From: Paraspadella gotoi
Taxonomy: Eukaryota > Chaetognatha
Direction of reading: 5' to 3'
NCBI GenBank assembly: GCA_051294375.1
Contig: CM119266.1
Coordinates: 16,858,087-16,922,086, forward strand
DNA: 64,000 bases
Program-made: the position numbers and the translations under genes
Notes under the pieces: model-generated
Seen by the model: only the letters and a program-made list of their open reading frames with translations
Database searches by the model: none
Told to the model about the DNA's origin: nothing
Shown: one piece after another, positions 12,892 to 25,379 of the stretch
Layout: every line of letters begins with the position of its first letter
How positions within the stretch are numbered: position 1 is the first letter of the stretch

Positions 12892-14442
12892 ATGAACGTC
12901 TGGAAAATTTTCTCCGCGTCTTTACAGTTCTTAATTTCAACGTTATGCTTGACCATCGTTTACTGTTATTTCGACTACGGACGCCGATGCTCCCTCTACG
13001 AGCGTCGGCGCCAATCCGTGCTGCGTCTCACTTCCGGAAGTGGGCGTCTTCTCAATTCGATCGAAACCTTCTTCCATCATCGCAATCGCGTTGGAGACTT
13101 TCTCGACGCCAACATCGTCTTCATCGAGAGCGACGACGAACCGATCGGGGAGAATGCTTTGACGATGGCTTTGACGCGTCTGGCGGCGAAACACCCCATG
13201 CTTCGAGCGAAGATCGTGCCTTTGGCTGCCAGCGAATACTTCGCTTTCGAGGAAATTATTCCTTTTAGTCCTGACGTGACGGTGCTTCGAACGTCCAATT
13301 GGCTTTCGGTGCTGGAATCTGAAATGGAAGAACCGCTTCCGTCAAGTGGGCCTCTTTGGCGAGTCAAGATGCTCGACCACTCTCTCCAGGACGGGGTCTA
13401 TAAAAACTTATTGGTGTTTACTTGTCATCACGCCATGGTTGACGGTGTTGCGATAATGAAGCTTTACGATGAGCTGCTTAACGAACTCTCGATTTGCGCC
13501 GACGCAGAAAGGAGCGTCGAGAGTCTCCCCGACGTCATTCCGCGCTCTCTGCCGCTCGATTTTTTTCATTGCGTCCCGCGTCGCTGCGTCGAGATTCCCT
13601 GGACGACTAAAGTTTCCATCTATGTTCGTCTCTGGCTGATAGGTAAAATGCCTTCAGATGCGAGGAACAATGCGCCTTTCTTTCAAATCGCCGGCCGCAG
13701 AGGTCTCCTTCCGAAGCCAAAGACCCGCATGATTCCCATCGAACTCTCGAAGACGTCGACCGCTAAGGTTCTCGCCGCTTGCAGGGTCCACGGCTGCAAA
13801 TTGCAAGGCGTTTTGCAGACGGTCGCTCGGATGGCGCTCACGGCGACGGCGAGGGAGATCGTCGCCGACCCGACGCTCCATCTCGAAATTCGCTCCACCT
13901 TCGCCGCGAACTTGCGCCGATTGACCGGACAGGCTCTGACGGTGGAGGATGTCGTCGGCGCCATCGACATCGTCTTCGTTCCGCCGAAACTCGTGAGCAG
14001 CGACGACGACTTTTGGAAAGCGGCGAAGGCCACCGACGAATGGATTCGCGCTAAAGTGAAAGAGGAACGAGTTTCCGACTACAATCGAATTGTCGAGTTT
14101 CAATTTCGAATTTTTCCGCGCGAGCATCGACGGGCGTGTAGCGACTTCAACTCTATGAGGGACGACGAAACGCCGACGTGGTTGGATTTCATGCTGTCCA
14201 ACCGCGGCGCGTTTTCGTTGGAGGGAGAGGGCGCGCCACGAAGATTCCGGGCGACGGGAACGTTTTACGGAGTGGGCCAGAGTCGACTGGGAACTTGCTT
14301 CTCCCACTTCGTGGTGACGCTGGGAGGAAAATTGTTTTGGACTTTGGATTATCACGAGAATTTGGTGACGGCGGAGGCGGCGCAACTTTACGCGAAACAC
14401 GTGAGGGAAATATTGGATCGCATCGCTGAAGGACGAATCTAA
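12892..14442 (+). CDS. Membrane-anchored condensation/alcohol-acetyltransferase-like acyltransferase, intronless
   Basis: A single open frame of 516 codons, by far the longest complex ORF here. It starts at ATG 12892 with A at -3 (AAGCATGAAC). Residues about 8-27 (FSASLQFLISTLCLTIVYCY) form a hydrophobic segment, probably a signal anchor. The rest fits the CoA-dependent acyltransferase superfamily (condensation/AATase/PapA5-like). FTCHHAMVDG places HHxxxDG at 179-185; H180 is the expected catalytic histidine and D184 structural. FMLSNRGAF (SNRG at 436-439) matches the usual C-terminal SN-x-G motif, and the last third (GTFYGVGQ...GGKLFWTLDYHENLV) resembles the closing strands. The family moves acyl groups from CoA or carrier protein to alcohols or amines; the substrate is unknown. 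GC-rich codons contrast with AT-rich flanks. Absence of introns could mean retrocopy origin, horizontal transfer, or simply an intronless family member. The frame looks intact. An AATAAA lies at 14600. Confidence 0.85.
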   Translation: MNVWKIFSASLQFLISTLCLTIVYCYFDYGRRCSLYERRRQSVLRLTSGSGRLLNSIETFFHHRNRVGDFLDANIVFIESDDEPIGENALTMALTRLAAKHPMLRAKIVPLAASEYFAFEEIIPFSPDVTVLRTSNWLSVLESEMEEPLPSSGPLWRVKMLDHSLQDGVYKNLLVFTCHHAMVDGVAIMKLYDELLNELSICADAERSVESLPDVIPRSLPLDFFHCVPRRCVEIPWTTKVSIYVRLWLIGKMPSDARNNAPFFQIAGRRGLLPKPKTRMIPIELSKTSTAKVLAACRVHGCKLQGVLQTVARMALTATAREIVADPTLHLEIRSTFAANLRRLTGQALTVEDVVGAIDIVFVPPKLVSSDDDFWKAAKATDEWIRAKVKEERVSDYNRIVEFQFRIFPREHRRACSDFNSMRDDETPTWLDFMLSNRGAFSLEGEGAPRRFRATGTFYGVGQSRLGTCFSHFVVTLGGKLFWTLDYHENLVTAEAAQLYAKHVREILDRIAEGRI

Positions 14443-14599
14443 ATCAGGATTGAAATTTGTCAGAGCATTTACGTATTATATACAATATAATATAGTTTAA
14501 ATACGTAATGTGTATAATATACACTGTGTATAATATACACTGTATATATAGTGTGGCGAGATTGCAGATTGACTATTCTAGTATGTCAAGTTGTCAACA

Positions 14600-14605
14600 A
14601 ATAAA
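14600..14605 (+). terminator. Candidate polyadenylation signal of the acyltransferase gene
   Basis: Canonical AATAAA about 158 bp after the stop codon at 14440-14442, in AT-rich sequence. Position fits a short 3' UTR. Confidence 0.45.
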
Positions 14606-15391
<786 letters not shown>

Positions 15392-16660
15392 CTCTCTTAT
15401 CGAACCTGACAATAGCTCCCGGCACATTCTCCGCATGCACGGTGCCGCATTCCTCGGCTTCCGTTTGTTCCGATTTCGTGCTGCCATCTTACCATTCTCC
15501 TCTTCTTCCTCCTTTTTTTTTTCGTTCTCTATCTTCCTTCCGTCCTCTTTTTATACACTCCCTCCACACCCCGCATGAGGCTGCATGCTTGCTTTCATTC
15601 CCCCTGGGTTTAATTTAAGCCTTATACTCAATCAAAATTTTCATTTTAACGAAATTTAACTGCATTTAAACGAGAAAACCTACTTATCGGTGTCACTTTC
15701 ACTTATCTTTTCACCTCAACCGCTTTTTGAAATTATGAAATTTGAAATTTGCTTCCGGTGTATTTGAGGTCTGCCTTTTGGAAAGAAACGATTTTACTTC
15801 AAAGTTCCTTCGTCTTGATTTACTCTTAAATTTTGAGCTACAGACAGTTTAGGTCAAAATTAACTCTTGAACTCTTTTTCCGTGCCAGTGCGACGCGGCA
15901 CAACGACTCCCTCTTTGAATCGAGAAACGCATAGCTTTTGTCAGAGCGGATTTTAAAATGGGGCGGCGGGGCGCGGGAGGTCCCGAAACGGGGCTGAGGT
16001 GCCGAAAATGTGCTCAGCTGGTGCCCAAACGGCGCGCAGGAGGCGTTGAAACTTGGCGCAGAAGGGGGGGGGAAGGAAAAAATATTGTGGAAAAAGGAAG
16101 AGGAAGGATTAATGGCAACATCTTTCAGTGTCTCAGTCTCTCTCCCTTTCAACGCTTTTCGCGCTTCCTTAACTCTCAGTTTCCCTTCCAATTTTCACTT
16201 TCAACGAACAGTCCAATAATAATCGCCCGCAGCTGCAGCCGCGCTGGGATGCAGGCTCTTCACTGTTGCTCGGCGACGCTGCAAACGGGGAGAACGAAAT
16301 CATTCATGACGACAACAACTAGTTTGGAAGTCGGCACTTTAGACATTTTTTCTCTAAGAGAGTCTTAGTATGTAGATAATCTAATAATCTAAGAAACTTT
16401 AAAAACAAAATACTCGAAACACGACCAGAAAGTTGTTATCATCAAAACGGGCCTCGTTTGTCGTTATTACAGGCATTTAACAAATTGCAACCTTGTTTCG
16501 CTGTGGCAACTCTAAAATTCCAATCGTGACTCTTAACCAGTTTTGCTACATATGGGCAAACTACATGGTGCATAATTCCGAACCTGACGACCAAGGCTCA
16601 CGTCGTCGCTTTGACGACAATCGATTTATCTTCCCTACCTTCTTCTATATTCGGAGAGCG
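15392..16660. other. Unassigned low-complexity intergenic sequence
   Basis: Pyrimidine-rich to about 15560, then mixed. An ATG-started ORF at 15958-16368 is open but purine-rich, with no domain and with a competing antisense frame. I do not call it. Confidence 0.4.
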
Positions 16661-16745
16661 AGAGAGAGAAAGAGAGAAAGAGAGAAAGAGAGAAAGAGAG
16701 AAAGAGAGAAAGAGAGAAAGAGAGAAAGAGAGAAAGAGAGAGAGA
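16661..16745. repeat. (GAGAGAAA)n microsatellite
   Basis: About ten near-perfect copies of an 8-bp unit, AGAGAAAG. Confidence 0.92.
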
Positions 16746-17422
16746 ACACATTAAACGCGGCCACATTTCACAATTCACGACGCGGAACTGACATTAAATT
16801 CCCCGTGTGTTCTCACGCCAGTTTTTCATTTCCGTCTTTCGTTTTTTTTTAGATTCCAGGCATAAGTTTATATTTCATGCGGTCCATTTTAAATTTGTAG
16901 CCAAAATTTGCCGGCAAAAAATGAAAAAAATGGTGATGCATCCAAATTTAAATGTTTTTTTTTAAACTTACCTTCGCATAGTTCAAGTTTTATTTCACGT
17001 TTGTTTATAATATTCTGTCGCGTACGACGTTACTGAGCAGCTTTATCGTGAACGTGAGTGATGTTCCTAGTCGTTTTGATGGTTCGATCAAAAAAAACAA
17101 TTCGGAATATTTTCTCATAATTAACGACAATGACGATGATGATGACGACAGCGACAAAGAAATCTATCCCAAGATAAAAGTCGATAACGACGACGTCTTA
17201 TAACGACGCATCTTTAGTCGATTTTCTTTGCGTTGGCGTCTGGCGCGGACCGCCTCCAGCCCATCACAGATACCGGCGCCGATTCTTTATTTCTCCCTTT
17301 GTCCTTGGAGACAGGATCGAGGACGACGTCGTTTTTTTTTAATCTCGTTAATTTTTTTTTTCGTTATCGTTATGAATGTTTATTTTTCACAATTTTATTT
17401 TATTCAAAAGGTTCGTGACTAT
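16746..17422. other. Unassigned sequence
   Basis: AT-rich, with a GACGATGATGATGACGAC stretch (17131-17150). A short GC-rich block at 17220-17330 is open in one frame but lacks splice support. Confidence 0.4.
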
Positions 17423-19078
17423 TTTCTCGCATATGGGTTTTTATTTTTAGTATTTTTGGCAATAAGTCGCAATGCAAGATAAAAGCTAAAAGGGAGTTTC
17501 AGCTACTTTTGCACCAATTTATTGATTCTAGTAGACAACTCCTTTATAACCCAATATATCAAAGTTATGAGCCATTTGTACTCAGAAGGTTTTCAGTTAC
17601 ATGTTGAAGGCACCGTCATTTCTCTGTGAGAAGATTTAACAAGGGTCCAATCATTGAAAAATAGAAAAATATATGAAAAAAGTGTGACACAATTTTTTTA
17701 CTGAATGTTTCCAAAATTATGGTACTGTCACAAAATGGTTTAAAAACGATTTTAATACATATTTGTTAGGGCAGACAGCCCTTACCTCTACATATTTTTT
17801 TGCGACTAATTTTGGAATCAGGGCTTGTTCATAATCATTAATATATCAGAAATTTGGACTGACAAACAGTTCTACTTTTTTATCAATATTTTTACTTTTT
17901 TGCACTGAATTGTCTTTGTTTATGAGAAAAAAAATCGAAAAATTGAGGGTAGTAGCGGTAAATCTATGTTGTTTTTGATCATTTATGATAATTTGAAAAA
18001 AAAAAATATGCAAACTTGATGAATAGGACATTTTATTCTTTAATAAAAAATTGAATTTTCCATGTTTTTTCGAAAATATTATTTTTTTGCGTTCAATAAT
18101 TATGAATTAAAGAAAACGCGTTAAACATTTTGGCATTTCTAAAAACACAATATTGGAGGTAATCAATTTTGCGCAAAATCTGATGTTTTTTTATTTTTGA
18201 TATTTTTATTTTTTTATGCAAATCATAACTATGAATGAGCTTGTCAAATCAATTTTTTTTTATCATTTTTTTATATAAGCTGACTTTTTTGCCTGATTGA
18301 AATTGATTGAATTGGTTTCCCAAAAATACTTCCTTTGTATTAAAAAAAAGCTTTTAAAAATGTGCAATAATCTCAATTTGCATATTGCAAGTAAAATTAA
18401 ATAATTTTTTAAAATATACATAATAAATAAAATTTTTTTTTAGGTTTAAAACGCTTATATACCTATATGTGGTTATTATGATTCAAGAAAAGGTTATTAA
18501 GAAAGATTATTTTTTTTACAAAAAAAAATAAATTAAAAAAAAGAAAAAAACCTTGTCATAGTGAAAAAAAGATAGATGTGAAAACAGAATCCCAGCCAGA
18601 AATTCAGAATTGAACAAAATTGATCGATAATGGAATTTTATGCAAATGGCAAAGTTTAGTTCCAATAATATTTATGGGTAATAATTTTTAAATTATTCAC
18701 TGTATTGTTACTGTATATCGATAGCCAGTAAAATTGCATAGATTTTTAGGATGAACTCTGGTAAAGCACTCAGGGAAAAAAAAATATTCAGATGGGCTGA
18801 AATTCAATAATATTTTTTTCTCCTCGGTGGAACTCTCTTTCAGCTTTTTAGCTTGCAATTTCGTCATAACAGAACGATACTATGTTTTGAAATGATGTCT
18901 TGTTAACACTTTTATGTTTTTATTTTTTCAGCTAAGATTCTATTTTGATCAAGAAAAAAACGATGAAATTTTTTAACGTATTCACGATTTACCAAAACTA
19001 TCTAACTTAAATTTCGGACTGAGTCTTTATAATCCTCGCGCCAAAAAGCCACGCCCTTTTTTTAAGCCCGTCCGCGTT
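17423..19078 (+). repeat. AT-rich segment, copy A of assembly-associated duplication
   Basis: From TTTCTCGCATATGGG to the N gap. Nearly the same sequence follows the gap at 19104 (copy B) and part recurs at 20219 (copy C), with frequent single-base insertions and deletions. No gene seen; it is extremely A/T rich with T and A homopolymers. Confidence 0.85.
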
Positions 19079-19103
19079 NNNNNNNNNNNNNNNNNNNNNN
19101 NNN
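19079..19103. other. Assembly gap (25 N)
   Basis: 25 N. The sequence before it (CCTCGCGCCAAAAAGCCACG...) reappears at the end of copy C and the sequence after it repeats the start of copy A, so the gap is probably not missing DNA. Confidence 0.98.
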
Positions 19104-20218
19104 TTTCTCGCAATATGGGATTTTTTTAATTTTTAGTATTTTTGCAATAAGTCGCAATGCAAGATAAAAGCTAAAAGGGAGTTTCAGCCTACTTTTGCAC
19201 CAATTTATTGATCTCAGAGACAACTCCTTTACCCAATATTATCAATTATGCAGCCATTTGGTACTCAGAAGGTTCAGTTACAATGTGAAGGACCGTCATT
19301 TCTCTGTGAGAAGATTAACAAGGTCCAATCATTGACAAAATAGAAAAATATATGAAAAAAAGTGTGACAAATTTTTTTACTGAATGTTTTCAAAATTATG
19401 GTACTGTCACAAAATGGTTTAAAAAACGCATTTTTAATACATATTCTGTTAGGGCAGACCAAGCCCTTACCTCTACATATTTTTTGCGACAATTTTGAAT
19501 CAGGGCTTGTTCATAATCAATTAATATATCAGAAATTTGGACTGACAAACAGGTTTCTACTTTTTATCAAATATTTTACTTTTTTGCACTGATGTCTTTG
19601 TTATGAGAAAAAAAACGAAAATTGAGGGTAGTAGCGGTAAATCTATGTTGTTTTGATCATTTATGATAAATTTGAATAAAAAATATGCAAAACTTTGATG
19701 ATAGGANNNNNNNNNNATATACATAATATAAAATTTTTTTTTAGGTTTAAAACGCTTATAACTATATGTGGTTATTATGATTCAAAAGGTTATTAAGAAA
19801 GACTTATTTTTTTTACAAAAAAAAATAAATTAAAAAAAAAAAACCTTGTCATAGTGAAAAAAAGATAGATGTGAAAACAGAATCCCAGCCAGAAATTCAG
19901 AAATTGACAAAAATTGATCGAAATGACTTTTTATGCAATGGCAAAGTTTAGTTCCAATAATATTTATGGGTAATAAATTTTTAAATTATTCACTGTATTT
20001 TACTGTATCTCGATAGCCTGTAACAATTTTGCATAGATTTTTTAGGATAACTTCTGTAAAGACTCAGGGAATAAAAAAAATATTCAGATGGGCTGAAATC
20101 AATAATATTTTTTTTCTCCTCGGTGGAACTCTCTTTCAGCTTTTAGCTTGCATTTCGTCATAACAGAACGATACTATGTATTTGAAATGATGTCTTGTTA
20201 ACACTTTTATGATTTTTA
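19104..20218 (+). repeat. AT-rich segment, copy B (with internal gap)
   Basis: Matches copy A from its start. At the 10-N gap (19707-19716) it skips the part of copy A from about 18030 to 18410, then follows copy A to about 18925. Indel-rich relative to copy A. Short open frames are not genes. Confidence 0.85.
19707..19716. other. Assembly gap (10 N)
   Basis: Run of 10 N inside copy B, at a point where about 380 bp of copy A are absent. Confidence 0.98.
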
Positions 20219-20735
20219 TTTAGATGTGAAACAGAATCCCAGCCAAGAAATTCAGAAATGACAAAAATTGATCGAAAATGACTTTTTATGCAATGGCAAA
20301 TTTAGTTCCAATAATATTTATGGTAATAAATTTTTAATTATTCACTGTATTTACTGTATCTCAATAGCCTGTAACAATTTTGCATAGATTTTTTAGGATA
20401 ACTTCTGTAAAGACTCAGGGAATAAAAAAAATATTCAGATGGGCTGAAATCAATAATATTTTTTTTCTTCGGTGGAACTCTCTTCAGCTTTAGCTGCATT
20501 TCGTCATAACAGAACGTACTATGTATTTGAAATGATGTCTTGTTAACACTTTTTTTATGATTTTTATTTTTTTTCAGCTAAGATTCTATTTTGATCAAGA
20601 AAAAACGATGAAATTTTTTAACGTATTCACGATTTACCAAAACTATCTAACTTAAATTTCGGAAACTGAGTCTTTTATAAATCCTCGCGCCAAGCCACGG
20701 CTTTTTTTAAGCCACGTCCCGACGAAAGCAGAAAG
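20219..20735 (+). repeat. AT-rich segment, partial copy C
   Basis: Begins abruptly at TTAGATGTGAAACAGAATCCC, corresponding to copy A near 18570, and runs to the shared end CCTCGCGCCAAGCCACGG. It then continues into unique sequence. Confidence 0.85.
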
Positions 20736-21837
20736 TTATAAAAACAGCGACAAACAAAAAAAGTTGCAAAGTCATGAACGAATCAACAAGACTTCGTAAA
20801 ATGGCAATGTTTAGTTTTTAGTTTTTAGAGTTGATCTATCTTTCTGTCCCACTGACATTTAAATGTACATATATCAATGATTTATTTATTTATTTGGGTC
20901 AAGGTTTTATAAATTTTAACCTAGTTTTAAGACGTAAAAAATATTTGTTCATCGAGAAAAAAAATTGTTAGGAAAAAAAATTCATTATTTTTTTCGACTT
21001 TTTGTGAGTTATAAACTGATAGTGTGATATTTTAACAGTATATATCTTGGATACGCCTTTCACATCTGTATTTTTTTTACATCTCAATTATTTAAAAAAT
21101 ATTTTTTGGCGACTTAAAGACATATAATTAAATTTTCACACCTCGGGATATTTTGCTATTAGCTTTCAAAATATAATTTGTCCTTCCGAATATTGTTCAA
21201 GTTAAATGCTACGTACAGTGACATGATTTCAAGCTACAATATTTCATTCAACTAAGCTCATTGATAAGCCTCAAGAGTTTAGTTTGAAATTGCATGAGCC
21301 GGCAAGTTATCACTCTTAAGGCGACAACGACTTCCCTTAGTGCAGAGGCGATTTCCTTTGTTGATTCGCCCAGAACATTTGCATTGCTTTCTTTGGACAA
21401 ACGCTTTTTCTGAACGACCCCTCGCTCACCTTTCACTTCCGTCCCGGGTCATTTCAGCTCAAAATTTAAATGATTTTAATTGAATTTTGAATTTTAACTA
21501 AACTTCTTAATTGTAAAATTTTTCAAATATTTAATTGATTTGTTTTTACTTTTCTTGTTTTTACTTTTCACTTTACTTGTCTTTCCTGGCGGAAGCTTGA
21601 TATTTAAAATTATTCGTTAAGAAGCACGTTTGATGATTGTAACAGACGAAGAGTTTTGTACCTTAGTGCTTGGCGATTTTTCTTTCGAAAACCCGTTAAC
21701 AAGTTTTACTACATAAACCATGAATTCCCCCTTAACTTAAACTTCAAGGTCGTTAAAAACAGTCTTTTCCACACGAAAACCTCTTAAAAAGTAATTTCGC
21801 GAAATTCGGTTTCTCTAAAAAGTCAGAAAGGCAAAGT
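20736..21837. other. Unassigned AT-rich sequence
   Basis: A/T-rich, no supported gene. A minus-strand 62-codon open stretch at 21248-21436 has no splice or domain support. Confidence 0.4.
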
Positions 21838-21838
21838 A

Positions 21839-21876
<38 letters not shown>

Positions 21877-21879
21877 TGA

Positions 21880-21912
<33 letters not shown>

Positions 21913-21921
21913 CAGAGAGAT
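21838..21921. repeat. (GA)n microsatellite
   Basis: Imperfect GA run with CAGAGA interruptions. Confidence 0.9.
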
Positions 21922-22042
21922 ATTGAAATTGATATTGAAAAACGAAAGTGCTAGTACTTTAAACTGCCCTAAAAAGCTACCTTATCTTATCATTTGTAAG
22001 TATTAACAGTTTTCTTGAGTTTTTTATAAATGGTTACAGAAC

Positions 22043-22118
<76 letters not shown>
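22043..22118. repeat. (GA)n microsatellite
   Basis: About 76 bp of GA with one GG interruption, directly before the complex repeat array. Confidence 0.92.
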
Positions 22119-22119
<1 letters not shown>

Positions 22120-22134
22120 AATGTCGCCTTTTTT

Positions 22135-22165
22135 AGTCGGATCTGCTTATCAGCAGATCCCGACT
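22135..22165. repeat. Short hairpin
   Basis: AGTCGGATCTGC, loop TTATCA, then GCAGATCCCGACT: 12-bp arms with one bulged C. It sits at the edge of the repeat array. Confidence 0.7.
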
Positions 22166-22310
22166 CTATAACTCACTTTTTCGGTCCGTCGTCCGCCCCC
22201 TCAATTATTGTCGGAACACACTTATATCATGTCAGAACATCGAATTATGATAAATTATGCAAAAAAAAAACGATGTCCGTCGTCCGTCTTATGTCTCTCC
22301 GTCTCCGTCC

Positions 22311-22374
22311 TCGTCCGTCCGTCCGTCCGTCCTTCCGTCCGTCCGTCCGTCCGTCCGTCCTCGTCCGTCCGTCC
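22311..22374. repeat. (GTCC)n tetranucleotide repeat
   Basis: About 14 GTCC units with TTCC and TCGTCC interruptions, followed by CACCTTAGCAAAAAACTC. A related CGGTCCGT run with a similar AAAAAC follow-up lies at 45286-45345. Confidence 0.9.
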
Positions 22375-22920
22375 CACCTTAGCAAAAAACTCAATTACTC
22401 GTGATTGGATGGATGGATTGGTATGAAATTTTGTGTGTGGGTAGGAACAGTGTGATTGAGATGGATATGAAGTTTTGAGGGAATCGTGCGAGTGGAAATT
22501 GGTTTAAATGGAAAAAACAAAAAAATATATTTCACTATTTGAACGCCAATTGCTCATGAGTGGATAGGACAATTGACTTGAAATTTTGTATGATGGTAGG
22601 GAAGTGTGAATTGAGCTGGATATAAAGTTTCGATGGAATCGTGCGAGTGGAAATGAGTTAAAATGGAAAACAAAAGTCATATTTACTTAAAGTATTTTTA
22701 CTTAAATTTACTCATAATTATTATGTTTATTAAAATTGGATAGATAAATCGAAATGGAATTTTGTGTGTGGTAGAAAGTATGTGATAAAGCTGGATATAA
22801 ATTTTTTGATGGAATCGTAGGAGTGGAAAAGAGTTCAAATTAGAGAAACCAAAAGACACATTTATTTGAATTTTTAAAGTTTCTCTCTCTCTCTCTGATT
22901 GATTGATTATGATTGATTGA

Positions 22921-23372
22921 TTGACCAAATTATGCCAATGACAAAAATATGCCAGTTGACCAATTCTAAAGTTCACCAAATTATGCCAGTTGACCAAATT
23001 CTGCAAGTTGATCAAGTTCTGCAAGTTGACCAAATTATGCCTGTTGACCAAATTATGCCTGTTGACCAAGTCATGCCAGTTGACCCAAATTATGCCAGTT
23101 GACCAAATTATGCTAGTTGACCAAATTAGGCAAGTTGATAAAATTATGCCAGTTGACCAAATTATGCCGTTGACCAATTATCTTAATTGATCAAATATGT
23201 CAGTGACCAAATTATGTCAGTTGACCAAATTATGTCAGTTGACCAAATTATGTCAGTTGACCAAATTATGTCAGTTGACCAAATTATGTCAGTTGACCAA
23301 TTATGTCAGTTAACCAAATTATGTCAGTTGACAATATTTGCAAGTTGATTAAATTATGCAAGTTGAACAAGT
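22921..23372 (+). repeat. 18-bp minisatellite
   Basis: About 25 copies of TTGACCAAATTATGYCAG, with some units of 16-17 bp. Copies in the 23160-23320 part are almost identical (TTATGTCAG), while the left part is more varied. The period is a multiple of three, so long false reading frames appear on both strands. Confidence 0.93.
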
Positions 23373-24138
23373 TAGCTTATTACCACTTAATTATTGATTG
23401 ACCTGGAATTTTGTATGTGAGTAGAAAGTTGTGATTGAACAGGAAACAAGTTTCGATGGAATCTTTTGAGTGAAATGAGTTTAAATGGAAAAAACAAAAA
23501 ACCTGTTTCACTAAATTGATTATTCTTTTCCTTTTATATTAAAGTGTATATCAGATGTATTAATAATCAAATAATTAATCAGTTAATTAATCAAGTTAAT
23601 TAATTAATCAATAATTAATTAATCAGTCAATCAATCCGTCTATCCGTCCCACCTTAGCAAAAAGCTCCAATAACTCGTGATGGCTGGTGGATTGGAAAGA
23701 ATTTTGTGTGTGGGTAGGAAAGTGTGTGATAAAGCTGGATATAAAGTTTCGACGGAATCGTGTGAGTTTAACGAGGAAAAAACATAAGTCGCATTTACTA
23801 AATATTTTTACATTATTTAACCAATAGTACTCTAATTAATCATAATTGGATGGATAGATTGAGTTCAAATTTTTTGTGTGGGTAGAAAATGTGTAACGAT
23901 GCTTGATATAAAGTTTCGGTGGAAACGTACGAGTGAAATGAGTTTAATGAAAAAAATATGATCACATTTACATTGAATCTTTTTACTTATTTTAACCCAT
24001 AATAGATTGAGATGAAAATTTTGTGAGCGGGTAGGAAAGTGTGTGAAGAAGCTAGATATAAAGTTTTGACGGAATTGTGCAGTGGAAATGAGTTTAAATT
24101 GGAAACATAAGTTACATTTACTTGAATCTTTATATTTA

Positions 24139-24139
24139 T

Positions 24140-24172
<33 letters not shown>

Positions 24173-24252
24173 CAGAAAAAATGAGCATAGGATCGTCGCA
24201 ATTGCAAAGAGAGAGAGAGAGCAGAAAAATGAGCATAAGGATCGTTGCAATG

Positions 24253-24301
<49 letters not shown>

Positions 24302-24312
24302 AAGAGAGAGAG
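24139..24312. repeat. GA-rich runs with a repeated ~70-bp insert
   Basis: (GA)n blocks at 24139-24170, 24207-24222 and 24256-24312, separated by two copies of an AGAAAAATGAGCATA-GGATCGT-GCAAT insert. A third, related insert is near 25310. Confidence 0.8.
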
Positions 24313-25130
24313 TCGAAATAATGTCCGAAGTAATTTACATGTTAATCACCAAATGTAAACAATTGAGATACAAACGGCATTGAACGGCATTGAAAGGCAT
24401 TGGACTCGCTGGATATAAAAAGATATATAAACGAATTAATAAAACCTTAATATAAAATTAAATCAGTAAGAAAACATTAAACAAACCTGCTTCACGCTCG
24501 TAAAGCTTGATAACTACTAATTTAATTCTTACTTTCTCTCACAAAGGTAAGTTTCTTCACTTATATATATAGTAAACGTTTTAGGCAAAAAGAGCAACGA
24601 TTTTTTGGGAAACTTGAAACACGGAAATATTTAACAGGGTTCTTGTAGAGCTTAAGAAGTTAAATGAAAGTTAGTACTATAATTTTTTCAAATTTTGACA
24701 TAAATGGTTTAAAAATAGAAAAAACCTTAAAAATTATCATCATCATCATTATTGGCGGATTTTATTTTTTTAATTTTTCATAAATAAAACAACAAAAAAA
24801 GTTGTATTAATAACCTTTATCTAACTTTTAAAGCTCTATCAGAATCTATAAAAAAAAATGATAAGCAAAATTTTAAAAATTATTTTTAATTTTCATATTA
24901 TTTAATAGTCGCTTACATTAACCATTAACCATTTGAGAGAACTTCAAGTTTTCAACCTGTTCCGGCCTAATATCTAGTAAGGCGGGCCAAAATTGAACAC
25001 TTTTCTAACTCCTAGTTCTCTTTAAAAAATTTTTTTTCCTTTTACTACTAAATCGATTTTCAATGGTAACTTTTGATTTAGTTCATTGGGGTTGTTTGCA
25101 CTGAAGCTTTTAAATAATTATAATAATATA
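24313..25130. other. Unassigned AT-rich sequence
   Basis: No gene seen; short ATC/ATT trinucleotide runs (24739-24755). Confidence 0.4.
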
Positions 25131-25248
25131 ATAATTAATAAAGTTTTGACGGAATTGTGCCAGTGGAAATGAGTTTAGATGAAAAAACATAAGTCACATA
25201 TACTTGAATCTTTAATATTAATGATTACTAATAAATGTTTTAATTAAT

Positions 25249-25277
25249 TAATTAGTTAATTAATTAATTAATTAATG
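25249..25277. repeat. (TTAA)n-type tetranucleotide repeat
   Basis: TTAATTAATTAG-TTAATTAATTAATTAATTAAT. A second tract is at 25522-25562. Confidence 0.85.
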
Positions 25278-25340
25278 TGAAAAAATGATGCAAGTTAAAA
25301 AAATCTTAAAAGCATAAAGATCGTCGCAATTGCATAAAAA

Positions 25341-25379
25341 GGAGAGAGAGAGAGAGAGAGAGAGTGAGAGTGAGAGAGA
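25341..25379. repeat. (GA)n microsatellite
   Basis: GA run with GTGA interruptions. Confidence 0.85.

Larger units (their letters stand above)
22375..25200 (+). repeat. Array of a diverged ~150-300-bp repeat, interrupted
   Basis: At least eight related units are marked by CTGGATATAAAGTTTYGAYGG followed by AATCGTGYGAGTGGAAATGAGTTTAAATGGAAAA. The markers lie near 22472, 22615, 22790, 23437, 23733, 23901, 24051 and 25139. Units usually start with AACTCGTGATTGGATGGAT and an ATTTTGTGTGTGGGTAGGAAAG string. Spacing of about 143-300 bp, where not broken by the minisatellite, suggests a decayed tandem satellite. Confidence 0.8.

Noticed and set aside
13654-14400. 248-codon ORF on the minus strand
   Set aside because: It lies fully inside the acyltransferase gene on the opposite strand. 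It is Arg-rich with no domain, the usual shadow of a GC-rich coding exon.
22698-23177. 159-codon minus-strand ORF with repeated motifs
   Set aside because: It is the translation of the 18-bp minisatellite, not a repeat protein.
22921-23372. Possible CRISPR array
   Set aside because: The units are contiguous with no unique spacers, and the genome is eukaryotic.
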